The notes under the pieces: generated by a model
What the model was told of the DNA's origin: nothing
Databases searched by the model: none
What the model saw: the letters and a program-made list of their open reading frames with translations, nothing else
DNA from: Helicobacter saguini
GTDB lineage: Bacteria > Campylobacterota > Campylobacteria > Campylobacterales > Helicobacteraceae
NCBI RefSeq assembly: GCF_000762875.2
Contig: NZ_JRMP02000015.1
Span: 1 to 64,000 of the forward strand
Direction of reading: 5' to 3'
Length of the DNA: 64,000 nucleotides
Program-made: the position numbers and the translations under genes
In this document: positions 8,381-16,694 of the stretch, piece by piece
Numbering within the stretch: position 1 is the first letter of the stretch
Layout of the letters: every line of letters starts with the position of its first letter

Positions 8381-10201
8381 TTAAAAATTAAAATAAATAA
8401 ATTCACTATATTGAAAAAACAGCATTTTGTAGAGTGAATAGCCCAAAAGCACCCAAATAAACGCTAGATAACCTGAAAATGTGAGTGCATTTTTTTGCGG
8501 ATTAAAATTTTTTAGCAATGTGATAGAATTTTTGCAAACAAAAACTAGCAAAAGTGCAAACACTAACATATAAATAAGCGTCCTAAAATCCCTTGTATCC
8601 GCGAAAATTTGGCTATTTTTCCACCATTTAGATTCTATATTTATGGCATTTATAAAAAACATATTTTTGATTAGCGTTAGGGCTGTATCTAGCTTTTCCG
8701 CGCGGAAAAAAATCCACGTGATATTTATAAAGTTGAATGTGATAAACCAACATAGAATCTTATAGAATCTAGATTCTAAAAAGGATTGAATCTTTGGGCT
8801 TTTAGGCTTATTATTTTGTAGGGCGGTGGATGTTTGGTTAGATTCTATGTTTTCACTTAAAAGGGTGGTGGGTGGGCGATTAGGATTTATAAAATTAGAT
8901 TCTGTGTTTTCTTTAGAATCTATTTTAGAATCTTGTAAATTAGAACCTACTTTATTTATTTTAGATTCCATTTTAGAATCTTGCAACTTAGATTCTATAG
9001 AATCTGTCAAATAATTCACATTAATTTTAGAATCTTTTAAATGAATGTCAAACATAGATTCTAAAAAATATCGATAGATTCTATGAATACACATTGCGAC
9101 TCCATGCAAGATTCCCCAAATCACAAAGCCAAGACCAGCGCCATGCCACAAGCCACTGATAAACGCCACGATAAAAAGATTGCGAAGCGTTAGAATCTTA
9201 TTTAGCATAGAAGCGGAAGTGTTGCGATTACCACCAAGCGGAATGTAGATATAATCACGCAAAAATCGTCCTAGCGTAATATGCCATCGCCGCCAAAACT
9301 CCGCAATATTCAAAGATTTATAAGGCGAGGTAAAGTTAATCGGTAACGCAATGTTAAACAAAAGCCCAAGACCGATAGCCATATCACAATATCCGCTAAA
9401 ATCAAAGTAAAGCTGAAAGGTATAAGACAAAGAAGTCGCCCAAGATTCAAAGATATTCAAAGTCACGCCAGAATCTAGCGCGGCGTAACCAGCATTCGCC
9501 CATTTTGCAAAGCTATCGGCGATAAAGACCTTTTTAAACAAGCCGATACTGAAAATAAAAAGCCCACGTGCGATGTTATCATACTTTAGAATCTTGTTGC
9601 GTAACTGCGAAAATTGCGGCATCATCTCTGCGTGATGCAAAATAGGACCGGCAATCAAATGCGGGAAAAATGTTACAAAAAGTGCATAATTTATGATATT
9701 TCGCTCAACTGCGCGACCTTCATAACAATCCACCAAATACGCGATTTGAGTTATGGTAAAAAAGCTAATACCAAGCGGTAAGATTATATGCAAAAGTGCG
9801 ATATTTGTGTGAAACAAAGCATTAAAAGATTCTATAAAAAAGTCCATATATTTAAAGTAGCAAAGCAGGCTTATATTAAAAATCAAAGCGATGATAAGCA
9901 ACAATCTACCACGATTGTTTTTTATTTTTTGGGAGTGTTTAGAATCTAGATTCTTAGAATCTTGCGAAATTTGCATAGAATCTTTTGCCCTTAAAATTAG
10001 CCCAGAAATAAAATAATTAAAACTTATAGAAATTAGCAATAATGCAACATTTTTATACTCCCACCACGCATAAAAAACCACGCTCATAAACGCCAAAAAG
10101 CCCGTAGCCAACGCATATTTCTTATAATGATTTAGCAAAAAATAAACACAAAAAGTAATCGGCAAAAAGATAAAAATAAATTGATAAGAATTAAATAACA
10201 T
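8381..10201 (-). CDS. MBOAT family O-acyltransferase (AlgI/DltB-like)
   Basis: Polytopic membrane O-acyltransferase of 606 residues. It shows the AlgI/PatA-type signatures: FFPHLIAGPI near 178-187, the YFDFSGYCDMAIGLGLLF block near 265-282, SLNIAEFWRRWHITLGRFLRDYIYIPLGGNR near 296-326 and the catalytic His353 in SGLWHGAG. Members transfer acetyl or other acyl groups from a cytosolic donor to extracytoplasmic polysaccharide or peptidoglycan. A 90-residue hydrophilic loop (about 384-475) is an unusual insertion, nearly all coded by dispersed-motif copies (SIESKLQDSK-type repeats). No AlgJ/DltD/PatB-like partner is adjacent. The ATG at 10201 has AAGGAAATTT ahead; the seven upstream in-frame codons are less likely. 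Confidence 0.93.
   Translation of the reverse strand: MLFNSYQFIFIFLPITFCVYFLLNHYKKYALATGFLAFMSVVFYAWWEYKNVALLLISISFNYFISGLILRAKDSMQISQDSKNLDSKHSQKIKNNRGRLLLIIALIFNISLLCYFKYMDFFIESFNALFHTNIALLHIILPLGISFFTITQIAYLVDCYEGRAVERNIINYALFVTFFPHLIAGPILHHAEMMPQFSQLRNKILKYDNIARGLFIFSIGLFKKVFIADSFAKWANAGYAALDSGVTLNIFESWATSLSYTFQLYFDFSGYCDMAIGLGLLFNIALPINFTSPYKSLNIAEFWRRWHITLGRFLRDYIYIPLGGNRNTSASMLNKILTLRNLFIVAFISGLWHGAGLGFVIWGILHGVAMCIHRIYRYFLESMFDIHLKDSKINVNYLTDSIESKLQDSKMESKINKVGSNLQDSKIDSKENTESNFINPNRPPTTLLSENIESNQTSTALQNNKPKSPKIQSFLESRFYKILCWFITFNFINITWIFFRAEKLDTALTLIKNMFFINAINIESKWWKNSQIFADTRDFRTLIYMLVFALLLVFVCKNSITLLKNFNPQKNALTFSGYLAFIWVLLGYSLYKMLFFQYSEFIYFNF
8760..9070. repeat. Dense array of the TAGAWTCTA motif in the MBOAT gene
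   Basis: About a dozen copies of AGATTCT/AGAATCT in both orientations, including a TAGAATCTAGATTCTA palindrome near 8764-8779. They code for the extra hydrophilic loop of the acyltransferase. Confidence 0.8.
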
Positions 10202-10266
10202 AAATTTCCTTAAAAAGCTCAAAATAAAACCAAAATCTTAGCGAAAAATTGTGTAATTTATAGAAT

Positions 10267-11391
10267 TTACTCCCTAAAATTCATAGCGGTGTCTTTCCAT
10301 CTTTTTGCCGCGCCATTGCCCTTATCTATGGAATCTAGCTCGCTTAAAATATGCCTAATTGATGGGCTAATGATTGCTACAAAATAAGATTCTAAAAGCA
10401 GCTTTTCTTGCGAAGAGTGCGCTAGATAGCCACTTGAGCCAGCATGCAGCATCGCAGTTTGTGCCGCATCCAAAGTAAGCCTGCTAGCCTTTAGCCGCAG
10501 CTCCAAAATAGAGCGTAAATATCCGCTATCACAAGTCCTAAAATTTGTAGCAAGGTCACTTAACTCACGCAAAAAATCATCACGAAGCGCGGTAAGTTTG
10601 CTCTCATTTAAAGGCAAAAAATTATTCAAAACGCCCTTTTTCACATTACTTTTTTTTATTAAATCAAGCGAAAGATTAATGCTACCAAGTGCCATTCCCA
10701 TTTGCAGTAGCAAAAATCCAGATGTTACACTTAGCAAAAAAGACTCGGCTGGAAGCCCTAGCACATGGGCATTTGGCATAAAATAATCACTCAAAATCAC
10801 GCTTTTAGTCGCACTCCCATCAAGGGCGATAAAGTGCGTATCTTTCAGTTTCACGCTTGCATTTTGCGGGTCACAGAGCACGATTCCAGCGACATTATAA
10901 GGCTTATCAAGCTTTGCTACCACGCCCAAAATATGATTAGATTCCAAGTTTGACACCCACGGAAGCATCCCATTTAGCACATATCCGCCATCAACTTTTT
11001 TTGCATTTAGCAGCATATTTTCAAACCCAGCATAGCTTTTCATAGGGTTGCTTAGCCCCGTGCCACCAAGGATTTCACCACTTGAGACCTTGCTAAAAAA
11101 TTCAGCCTTAACATTCTCATTTTTCGTGCGGAAAAGATACCAGGCTAAAACACTTTGACACCACGCACAAAACGCGGTGTTACCGCAGGTTTGACCAATT
11201 TGAGCAATCGTTAATATAGAATCTAAAAGCCCATCTTTGCCAGATTCTAAAAAAAAAGAAAAAGCACCTATTTTAGCCATTTCTTGCAAGGTATCACGCG
11301 GATAGATTCCATCATTATGTATAGAATCTAGCTGAACTTTTAGGCTAGAATCTATCACATTTTGTAACTTTTTAGAAATTTTCGTTTCCAT
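10267..11391 (-). CDS. Acyl-CoA dehydrogenase-fold flavoprotein
   Basis: Soluble 374-residue protein with the three-part acyl-CoA dehydrogenase fold: an N-terminal helical domain (about 1-110), a beta domain (about 115-215, containing the FAD-contacting GGTGLSNP and SGSAT-like DGSATKSV segments) and a C-terminal four-helix domain (about 225-374). Family members oxidise acyl-CoAs or act as flavin-dependent monooxygenases of the DszC type. The usual catalytic Glu position cannot be assigned by eye, so the substrate is unknown. The first residues (METKISKK) follow AAAAAGGCGAAAAA. The gene lies 65 bases upstream of the MBOAT gene on the same strand, so they may share a transcript. Confidence 0.82.
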   Translation of the reverse strand: METKISKKLQNVIDSSLKVQLDSIHNDGIYPRDTLQEMAKIGAFSFFLESGKDGLLDSILTIAQIGQTCGNTAFCAWCQSVLAWYLFRTKNENVKAEFFSKVSSGEILGGTGLSNPMKSYAGFENMLLNAKKVDGGYVLNGMLPWVSNLESNHILGVVAKLDKPYNVAGIVLCDPQNASVKLKDTHFIALDGSATKSVILSDYFMPNAHVLGLPAESFLLSVTSGFLLLQMGMALGSINLSLDLIKKSNVKKGVLNNFLPLNESKLTALRDDFLRELSDLATNFRTCDSGYLRSILELRLKASRLTLDAAQTAMLHAGSSGYLAHSSQEKLLLESYFVAIISPSIRHILSELDSIDKGNGAAKRWKDTAMNFRE

Positions 11392-11481
11392 TTTTTCGCC
11401 TTTTTAATAATTTTCAAAAATTTTTCTTATAAAATTTGTAATTTATGCTTAAAATCTTATCATTTTTTTATCATTTTTTAG

Positions 11482-11487
11482 TATAAT
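11482..11487 (+). promoter_or_regulatory. Probable -10 box ahead of the duplicated-domain protein gene
   Basis: A consensus TATAAT lies 33 bases ahead of the ATG at 11521, in a T-rich stretch without an obvious -35, which is the usual pattern of vegetative Helicobacter promoters. An AAGGAAATATT ribosome site follows. Confidence 0.55.
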
Positions 11488-11520
11488 GCTAGAATTTTTA
11501 TGGATTTTTAAGGAAATATT

Positions 11521-13572
11521 ATGAGTGAAAATGAGAATAAGGAAAATAAAAGTCCCGCTCTTTTGATACTTTTGCTACTGCTTATCGTTGCCGCTGTGGG
11601 CGGGGCTGCGTGGTATTTTTTAAGTGGGGATAAAAAAGATTCTAATACAACAAATACTATGGATACTACTAATTTTCAATCTAACAATACCACAAATGAA
11701 ATACCTACAAGTAATTATACATCTCAAGCTCTAGAATCTTCTGTGCAGTCTAATGAAAATTTTAATGCTCAATACAACAATATACAGCCAGAATCTAGTT
11801 ATGCCCAAAGTTCTACCAATTTAAACGACACAAAAACAAATAGTCTTTCTAGCAGTAATAAAGAAACTGATGGTAGTGCAAACGCTTTAAATAATATGAT
11901 AAATTCTAATAACAACAATAAAAATCTCACAAATACAAATAATATTCAATCTAGCAGAACAAATAAAGATGTCTTTGTGAATAAAACTACGCATAATAGT
12001 TTTAATCAAAACAATTTAAACAAGGATACTAAACAACTTTCAAGCATGGAATCTAGCAAACAAATAAACAAAGATTCTAAGCAAAATAATCACAATAGCA
12101 ATGTAAAAACAGCTAATAAACAATCAAGCGAAGATTCTAATCAATCTAAAACTCAAACAAATGAAAATATAGATTCTAGCAATAACATAAATGAAAACTC
12201 TAGCAATGTAGAGTCAAATGAACAAGATACTACTAAATCAAATGAAAATATTAAATCCAACGATGAAATAATAAAACAAGATTCCATTAATAATGTGAGT
12301 GATACAACACAATACAATAAAGAATCTAGCCAAAATAAGAATATTAAGGATATAACATCAACAAATGATAAGTCTAAAGAAGATTCTATAAATGAAACGA
12401 ATACTCAGTCTAACAAATACTCACATAATGAAAGCAAAACCACAAAAGAAAGTGATAAATCTAGTGATGATTCAAATAAGAAGTCTAAAAACACAGAATC
12501 TAACGTGCAAGATTTAATTCAATCAAATGAAAATATTAAATCTAACAGCAAGGATAATTCTACACAAATAAGTGAAAAATCTAGTAATGAAAGTAACAAG
12601 GATGATATACAATTTAGTAAGCAAAATAATGAAGCCAATAAAAATAACAATGAGAACACACAAAAAGAACACACAAAAGATAGCAATCAAGATAATACAA
12701 CGATAGTGCATTCTAATGACACTTGCGATATAGCACCAGCGTGCAATCACGATGATGTTTCACAATCTCTTGTTATAGCTAGTCTTAAAAGTCATGCAAT
12801 GGTAAGGGCGGATGAAGAGCTAGAAGTAAATGGTAGAGAGGCTAGAGAAAGATTCTTAGAGTTATGGGAAAAAACTCAAAATAGCATATTGCCAAAACTA
12901 ACTTCGCATATCAGCAATATTAAAGATTATGGTTTAAGCGAGGATAAATCTCAAAGATTCTGCAATGCTAGCTATTATACTGAGGTCTTACAAGATTTTG
13001 GAAATGGTTGGAGAGATAAAAAAGGTGATAAATCACCAATTTACAGTGTTACTTATGATGTTTCATGTAAAAATTCTAAGCCACAAATTAAAATAATGCA
13101 AGATAGCATAAGATTAACTAATATGGATTATGATATATTTGACTCAATAGTGCAAAATAACAACAAAAAAATAAATAAAGATGTGCCACCGAAATGTGAT
13201 GACATTCAAGTGCATAGGCAAATTATGAAAGCAAGTTTTGAATATCATGCGATAGCCAGAGCGGACGAACAAGAAAGAGAATTTGGCGTAGATGCAAGGG
13301 AAAATTTTATGAATCTATGGAATAGAACTCAAAATATTGTAATCCCAAAGCTTACTTCGCATGTGAGTAACATAAGAGATTTAGGAATAAATTCTAAGAA
13401 TAATAGGACATGTGAGGCAAATTATTATACAGAAGTATTAGAAGATTTTGGGAATGGTTGGAGTGATAAAAAGGGTGATAAATCACCAAATTATCTAATA
13501 TATTATAATGTTAAATATAATGATAATAAAGACATTGAAATAGAGGTAACAGCACAAAACAGATCTGAATAG
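11521..13572 (+). CDS. Membrane-anchored low-complexity protein with two copies of an unrecognised domain
   Basis: I do not recognise a family. The 683-residue protein has a short cytoplasmic N-terminus, one transmembrane helix (about 12-34), and then about 365 residues of Asn/Ser/Thr/Lys/Asp-rich low-complexity sequence (about 38-400) partly built of dispersed-motif copies. The C-terminal third holds two similar domains of about 130-140 residues (roughly 400-537 and 556-683). Each starts with a Cys-containing segment (TCDIAPAC; KCDD), followed by a helix with HAMVRADEE or HAIARADEQ, then LPKLTSH or IPKLTSH, a Cys before ASYYTEVLQDFGNGW or ANYYTEVLEDFGNGW, and KKGDKSP, ending in beta-like strands. 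The conserved Cys pair in each copy suggests a periplasmic disulphide. It is monocistronic. Confidence 0.75.
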   Translation: MSENENKENKSPALLILLLLLIVAAVGGAAWYFLSGDKKDSNTTNTMDTTNFQSNNTTNEIPTSNYTSQALESSVQSNENFNAQYNNIQPESSYAQSSTNLNDTKTNSLSSSNKETDGSANALNNMINSNNNNKNLTNTNNIQSSRTNKDVFVNKTTHNSFNQNNLNKDTKQLSSMESSKQINKDSKQNNHNSNVKTANKQSSEDSNQSKTQTNENIDSSNNINENSSNVESNEQDTTKSNENIKSNDEIIKQDSINNVSDTTQYNKESSQNKNIKDITSTNDKSKEDSINETNTQSNKYSHNESKTTKESDKSSDDSNKKSKNTESNVQDLIQSNENIKSNSKDNSTQISEKSSNESNKDDIQFSKQNNEANKNNNENTQKEHTKDSNQDNTTIVHSNDTCDIAPACNHDDVSQSLVIASLKSHAMVRADEELEVNGREARERFLELWEKTQNSILPKLTSHISNIKDYGLSEDKSQRFCNASYYTEVLQDFGNGWRDKKGDKSPIYSVTYDVSCKNSKPQIKIMQDSIRLTNMDYDIFDSIVQNNNKKINKDVPPKCDDIQVHRQIMKASFEYHAIARADEQEREFGVDARENFMNLWNRTQNIVIPKLTSHVSNIRDLGINSKNNRTCEANYYTEVLEDFGNGWSDKKGDKSPNYLIYYNVKYNDNKDIEIEVTAQNRSE

Positions 13573-13591
13573 TTAAAATTCTTGTTTGGTA

Positions 13592-15052
13592 CTATTTCCC
13601 AACGCAGAATTGTGAAAACATAGAATCTAGCATTTCTTCGACATTGTAGGGCTTTGTGATTTGGCTTATGTTTTGCAGGGCATTTGTTAGTTCTAGGCTT
13701 GTTAGTTCTAGGGCGTTTGTTGGTAGTAAAGTAATAGCGGTTTGGATATTTTGCAGGGCAGATTCTAAGAGTAATTTTTGAGTGTGATTTGTTAGGATTA
13801 ATGTATCTTTGTCGATATTAAAAGTTAGGATTTGGCTAATTTTATCCTTTAAAATATTAGCACAACTAGCTTCTTTTGTGCTAATTTTTAGCACTTCAAA
13901 GTTAGGAAATTCATAAGTATTTTTATGCTCTAAGTCAACCTTATTTAAAATTATTAAAATAAATTTATCATGCAAAGAATCTAAAAACTCTAAAATCTTA
14001 AAATCATCTTTTGTCATTTCGCTTGAAATATCAAAAATACATAATAAAATATCACTTTTATTAGCAAATTCGAAACTTTTTTGAATGCCTTGAGATTCAA
14101 TAGAATCTTTACTATCCCTAATCCCGGCGGTATCAATGATTTTAATCAAATTGCCGCAAATATCGATATACTCGCTAATTGCATCGCGCGTTGTCCCGGC
14201 AATGTCGCTTACAATGGCGCGATTTTCATTTAAAAGCATATTTAAAATGGAGCTTTTGCCTACATTTGGACGACCTAGAATGCAAAGATTTAGATTCTGT
14301 AATTTGTTATATTTAGTTGTAGAATCTATAATATTTTTAAAATTAGATTCTATATTTTGTAAGTTTTTAAGCGAAATATTCAAAATATTAGAATCTAGCT
14401 CTTCTTCAGCATAATCGATATTTACTTCAATTTGTGCGATTATTTCTAGCAATTTCACGCGGACAGATTCTAAATTAGATTCTAATTTTCCGCATAAATT
14501 TCGCGTTAAAAGGGCTCGAAAGTTAGCATTTTTAGAATTTATTAGCGAAATAATTGAATCTAATTTGATTAAATCTAGTTTTCCATTTTTTAAGGCTCTT
14601 TTGCTAAATTCCCCGGGTTCTGCTAAAGTTGCGCCATAAAATAAGCACATTTTTAAAATATCATTTGCAATAATGCTACCGCCGTGACTTTGAATCTCGA
14701 CTAAATCCTCTCCTGTGTAGCTTTTGGGTGCTTTAAAATAAATAATAATTGCGTTGTCAATTAGCTCATTTTTTTCATCATAAATGTTGCGTAAAGTCGC
14801 TACACGTGGGCTTAGTGGCGTTTTAGAATTTAAAAGTTTATAGGCAATTTCTAATGCCTTATTGCCACTCATTCTTACAATGCTTATTGCACTCTTACTT
14901 AAAGCGGTAGAAATTGCCACAATGGTAGGTTCAAAATCATTGCAATCTTTTAAATTTTCTAACTTTTTATTAAAATTATTAGAATCCTGCATGGTAGATT
15001 CTATAACTTTAGAATCCAAAAAGTTATGATTTTTAGAATTTTTAGATTCCAT
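13592..15052 (-). CDS. mnmE: tRNA modification GTPase MnmE
   Basis: With MnmG it forms the 5-carboxymethylaminomethyl group on the wobble uridine of certain tRNAs. It is 486 residues long, with an N-terminal formyl-tetrahydrofolate-binding domain (about 40-160, VAISTALSKSAISIVRMSG), a helical domain, and an inserted G domain with the P-loop GRPNVGKSSILN, DIAGTTRD and an NKVD motif. It ends in the diagnostic Cys-Val-Gly-Lys. The first 40 residues (MESKNSKNHNFLDSK...) are a motif-coded extension not typical of MnmE. The start again reads AAGGCGAATTT then ATGGAATCTAAA, like folE. It is the last gene of the yidD-yidC-jag-mnmE operon. Confidence 0.97.
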   Translation of the reverse strand: MESKNSKNHNFLDSKVIESTMQDSNNFNKKLENLKDCNDFEPTIVAISTALSKSAISIVRMSGNKALEIAYKLLNSKTPLSPRVATLRNIYDEKNELIDNAIIIYFKAPKSYTGEDLVEIQSHGGSIIANDILKMCLFYGATLAEPGEFSKRALKNGKLDLIKLDSIISLINSKNANFRALLTRNLCGKLESNLESVRVKLLEIIAQIEVNIDYAEEELDSNILNISLKNLQNIESNFKNIIDSTTKYNKLQNLNLCILGRPNVGKSSILNMLLNENRAIVSDIAGTTRDAISEYIDICGNLIKIIDTAGIRDSKDSIESQGIQKSFEFANKSDILLCIFDISSEMTKDDFKILEFLDSLHDKFILIILNKVDLEHKNTYEFPNFEVLKISTKEASCANILKDKISQILTFNIDKDTLILTNHTQKLLLESALQNIQTAITLLPTNALELTSLELTNALQNISQITKPYNVEEMLDSMFSQFCVGK

Positions 15053-15088
15053 AAATTCGCCTTTTAGATTCTATAAAATCATAAAAAT

Positions 15089-16648
15089 TTAGTATTTTGG
15101 AAAGCCATGAATATTAGGAAGCCCGATATTAACGCTATTTCGTGGCATTCCAGCGTTTAAAAAATCATTGATTGTAATGTATTTTTCTCCCTCCGGCGTA
15201 TCGCGGAAAACGATGTATTTATTTGGCAGCGCCTCACGCAAGATTTTCAAAGCAATATGCGTTAAAATGCCATCAAGTGGCTTAGTTTGCGCCTTGCCCT
15301 CCGCCTTTGCAGTCTCAATTATGGGCTGCAAATATGCGTGCATCATTTCCTCTTGGTTTTTTAGGAATTGTGCTATTTCAAGGCGGACAGAATAGCCATA
15401 CTTCGCATTTATCCAGTTAAAAAGCAAGTAAGATAACGATTTGTAGCGATAGCCTTTTTGCCCGATAAGTAGCGCGGCATCAAGCCCATCAATTAGGATA
15501 AAAAGCGTGTGCTCATCATGCACTCTCACCTGCACTTTGCTTAAATCAAGCGGCAAAAATTTTAGCAATTCTTTTAACTCAGCTTGAATTTCCTTGCAAT
15601 CAGATTCCATTTTTTCTAAGTCAAACTCTTGCTCTTTAGAATCTATAAAGTTAGATTTTTCATAATTTTTATGATTTTTTATACTAGATTCAGTAGCTTT
15701 AGAATCTTTATAATCAAAGCTAGATTCTACAAAATCTTTTCTTTTAGAATCTTTATTTTGACTTTGCATATTTTTTAGATTGCTAAATCGCTCATCTTTA
15801 AAGTTATTTTGAAAATCTTTATTTTGATAGCTACGTTCTACTTCTTCGTATTCATCGTCATTTTGGGCGTTATATTTTGAGTAAATATTGCGATTTTTTT
15901 GATATTTATCTTTATTAAAATCTCTAGAATCTTTATTACCAAAATCTCTAGAATCTTGTTTAAAATTAGAATCTTTTTGAGCTAGATTCTGTGGCTGCGT
16001 TGTCGGTGTATACGATGTTTCAGTATCGTTATTATCCCAAGGGATTTTATCATTAGATTCTATATCAGCCTTTTTTGTATAGATAGAATCTTGTGGTGTT
16101 TTCTTAGCATAAATCGAAGCTGTTTTAGATTCTAACGCCCTAGATTCCACGTCTTTAAAAGATTCCGCACTCTTATTTACATCATTAGCACTCTCCACCG
16201 ACTTAGGACTTTCCAAAGACGAGCTAGATTCCAAAGACGAACTAGTTTTAGAATCCAAACCACTAGAAGTTTCAATATTACTAACTTTTTGCTTAGAATC
16301 TTCGCTTACTAGATTAGCTTTAGATTCTATAACTTTTTCACTATTAATATTAGGATTTTTAGAATCTTCGCTATTTTTCTCCACATTAGCACCACTAGCG
16401 ACAGGCAAACTATCAGCCGAACTAGACGACATAGCCACATTATGATTTTCCAAACTATTTTGTAAATTATTACTAGATTCTATAACCTTTTTATTAGCGA
16501 CAATTATTACATCTTTTTTCCCAAATCCTAAAAATCCATTACTAGCATTCTGCGTAATTTCGTATTCTAACTGCGTTAGCGAACAATCATAATATTTCCT
16601 TGCCTCTTCTAATGCTAAATCTAAAGTTTTTGCTACAAATTTTTTCAT
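15089..16648 (-). CDS. jag: Jag/KhpB RNA-binding protein with very long linker
   Basis: RNA-binding protein of 519 residues, about 200-300 longer than usual. Residues 1-50 are the Jag N-terminal domain (KTLDLALEEARKYYDCS, then GFLGFGKKDVIIV). Residues about 355-430 form a KH domain with the GxxG loop in LIGQKGYRYKSL. Residues about 440-505 form the R3H domain, including RFRDTPEG-like VFRDTPEGEK. Between these lie roughly 300 residues of Ser/Asp/Lys/Glu-rich disorder coded by tandem dispersed-motif copies. Jag proteins with KhpA influence cell elongation and RNA metabolism. It follows yidC by 46 bases and precedes mnmE by 36 bases on the same strand, the classic order. Confidence 0.95.
   Translation of the reverse strand: MKKFVAKTLDLALEEARKYYDCSLTQLEYEITQNASNGFLGFGKKDVIIVANKKVIESSNNLQNSLENHNVAMSSSSADSLPVASGANVEKNSEDSKNPNINSEKVIESKANLVSEDSKQKVSNIETSSGLDSKTSSSLESSSSLESPKSVESANDVNKSAESFKDVESRALESKTASIYAKKTPQDSIYTKKADIESNDKIPWDNNDTETSYTPTTQPQNLAQKDSNFKQDSRDFGNKDSRDFNKDKYQKNRNIYSKYNAQNDDEYEEVERSYQNKDFQNNFKDERFSNLKNMQSQNKDSKRKDFVESSFDYKDSKATESSIKNHKNYEKSNFIDSKEQEFDLEKMESDCKEIQAELKELLKFLPLDLSKVQVRVHDEHTLFILIDGLDAALLIGQKGYRYKSLSYLLFNWINAKYGYSVRLEIAQFLKNQEEMMHAYLQPIIETAKAEGKAQTKPLDGILTHIALKILREALPNKYIVFRDTPEGEKYITINDFLNAGMPRNSVNIGLPNIHGFPKY
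15620..16500. repeat. Long array of TAGAWTCTA motif copies in jag
   Basis: Several dozen AGATTCT/AGAATCT copies (some with one mismatch, such as GATTCC) occur in both orientations across the linker-coding part of jag. They are read mainly as D-S-K, E-S-K, E-S-N and L-E-S. Confidence 0.8.
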
Positions 16649-16694
16649 TTTTATTCCTGTTAGTGATTTTATAACTATTTATGTAATTATATCG

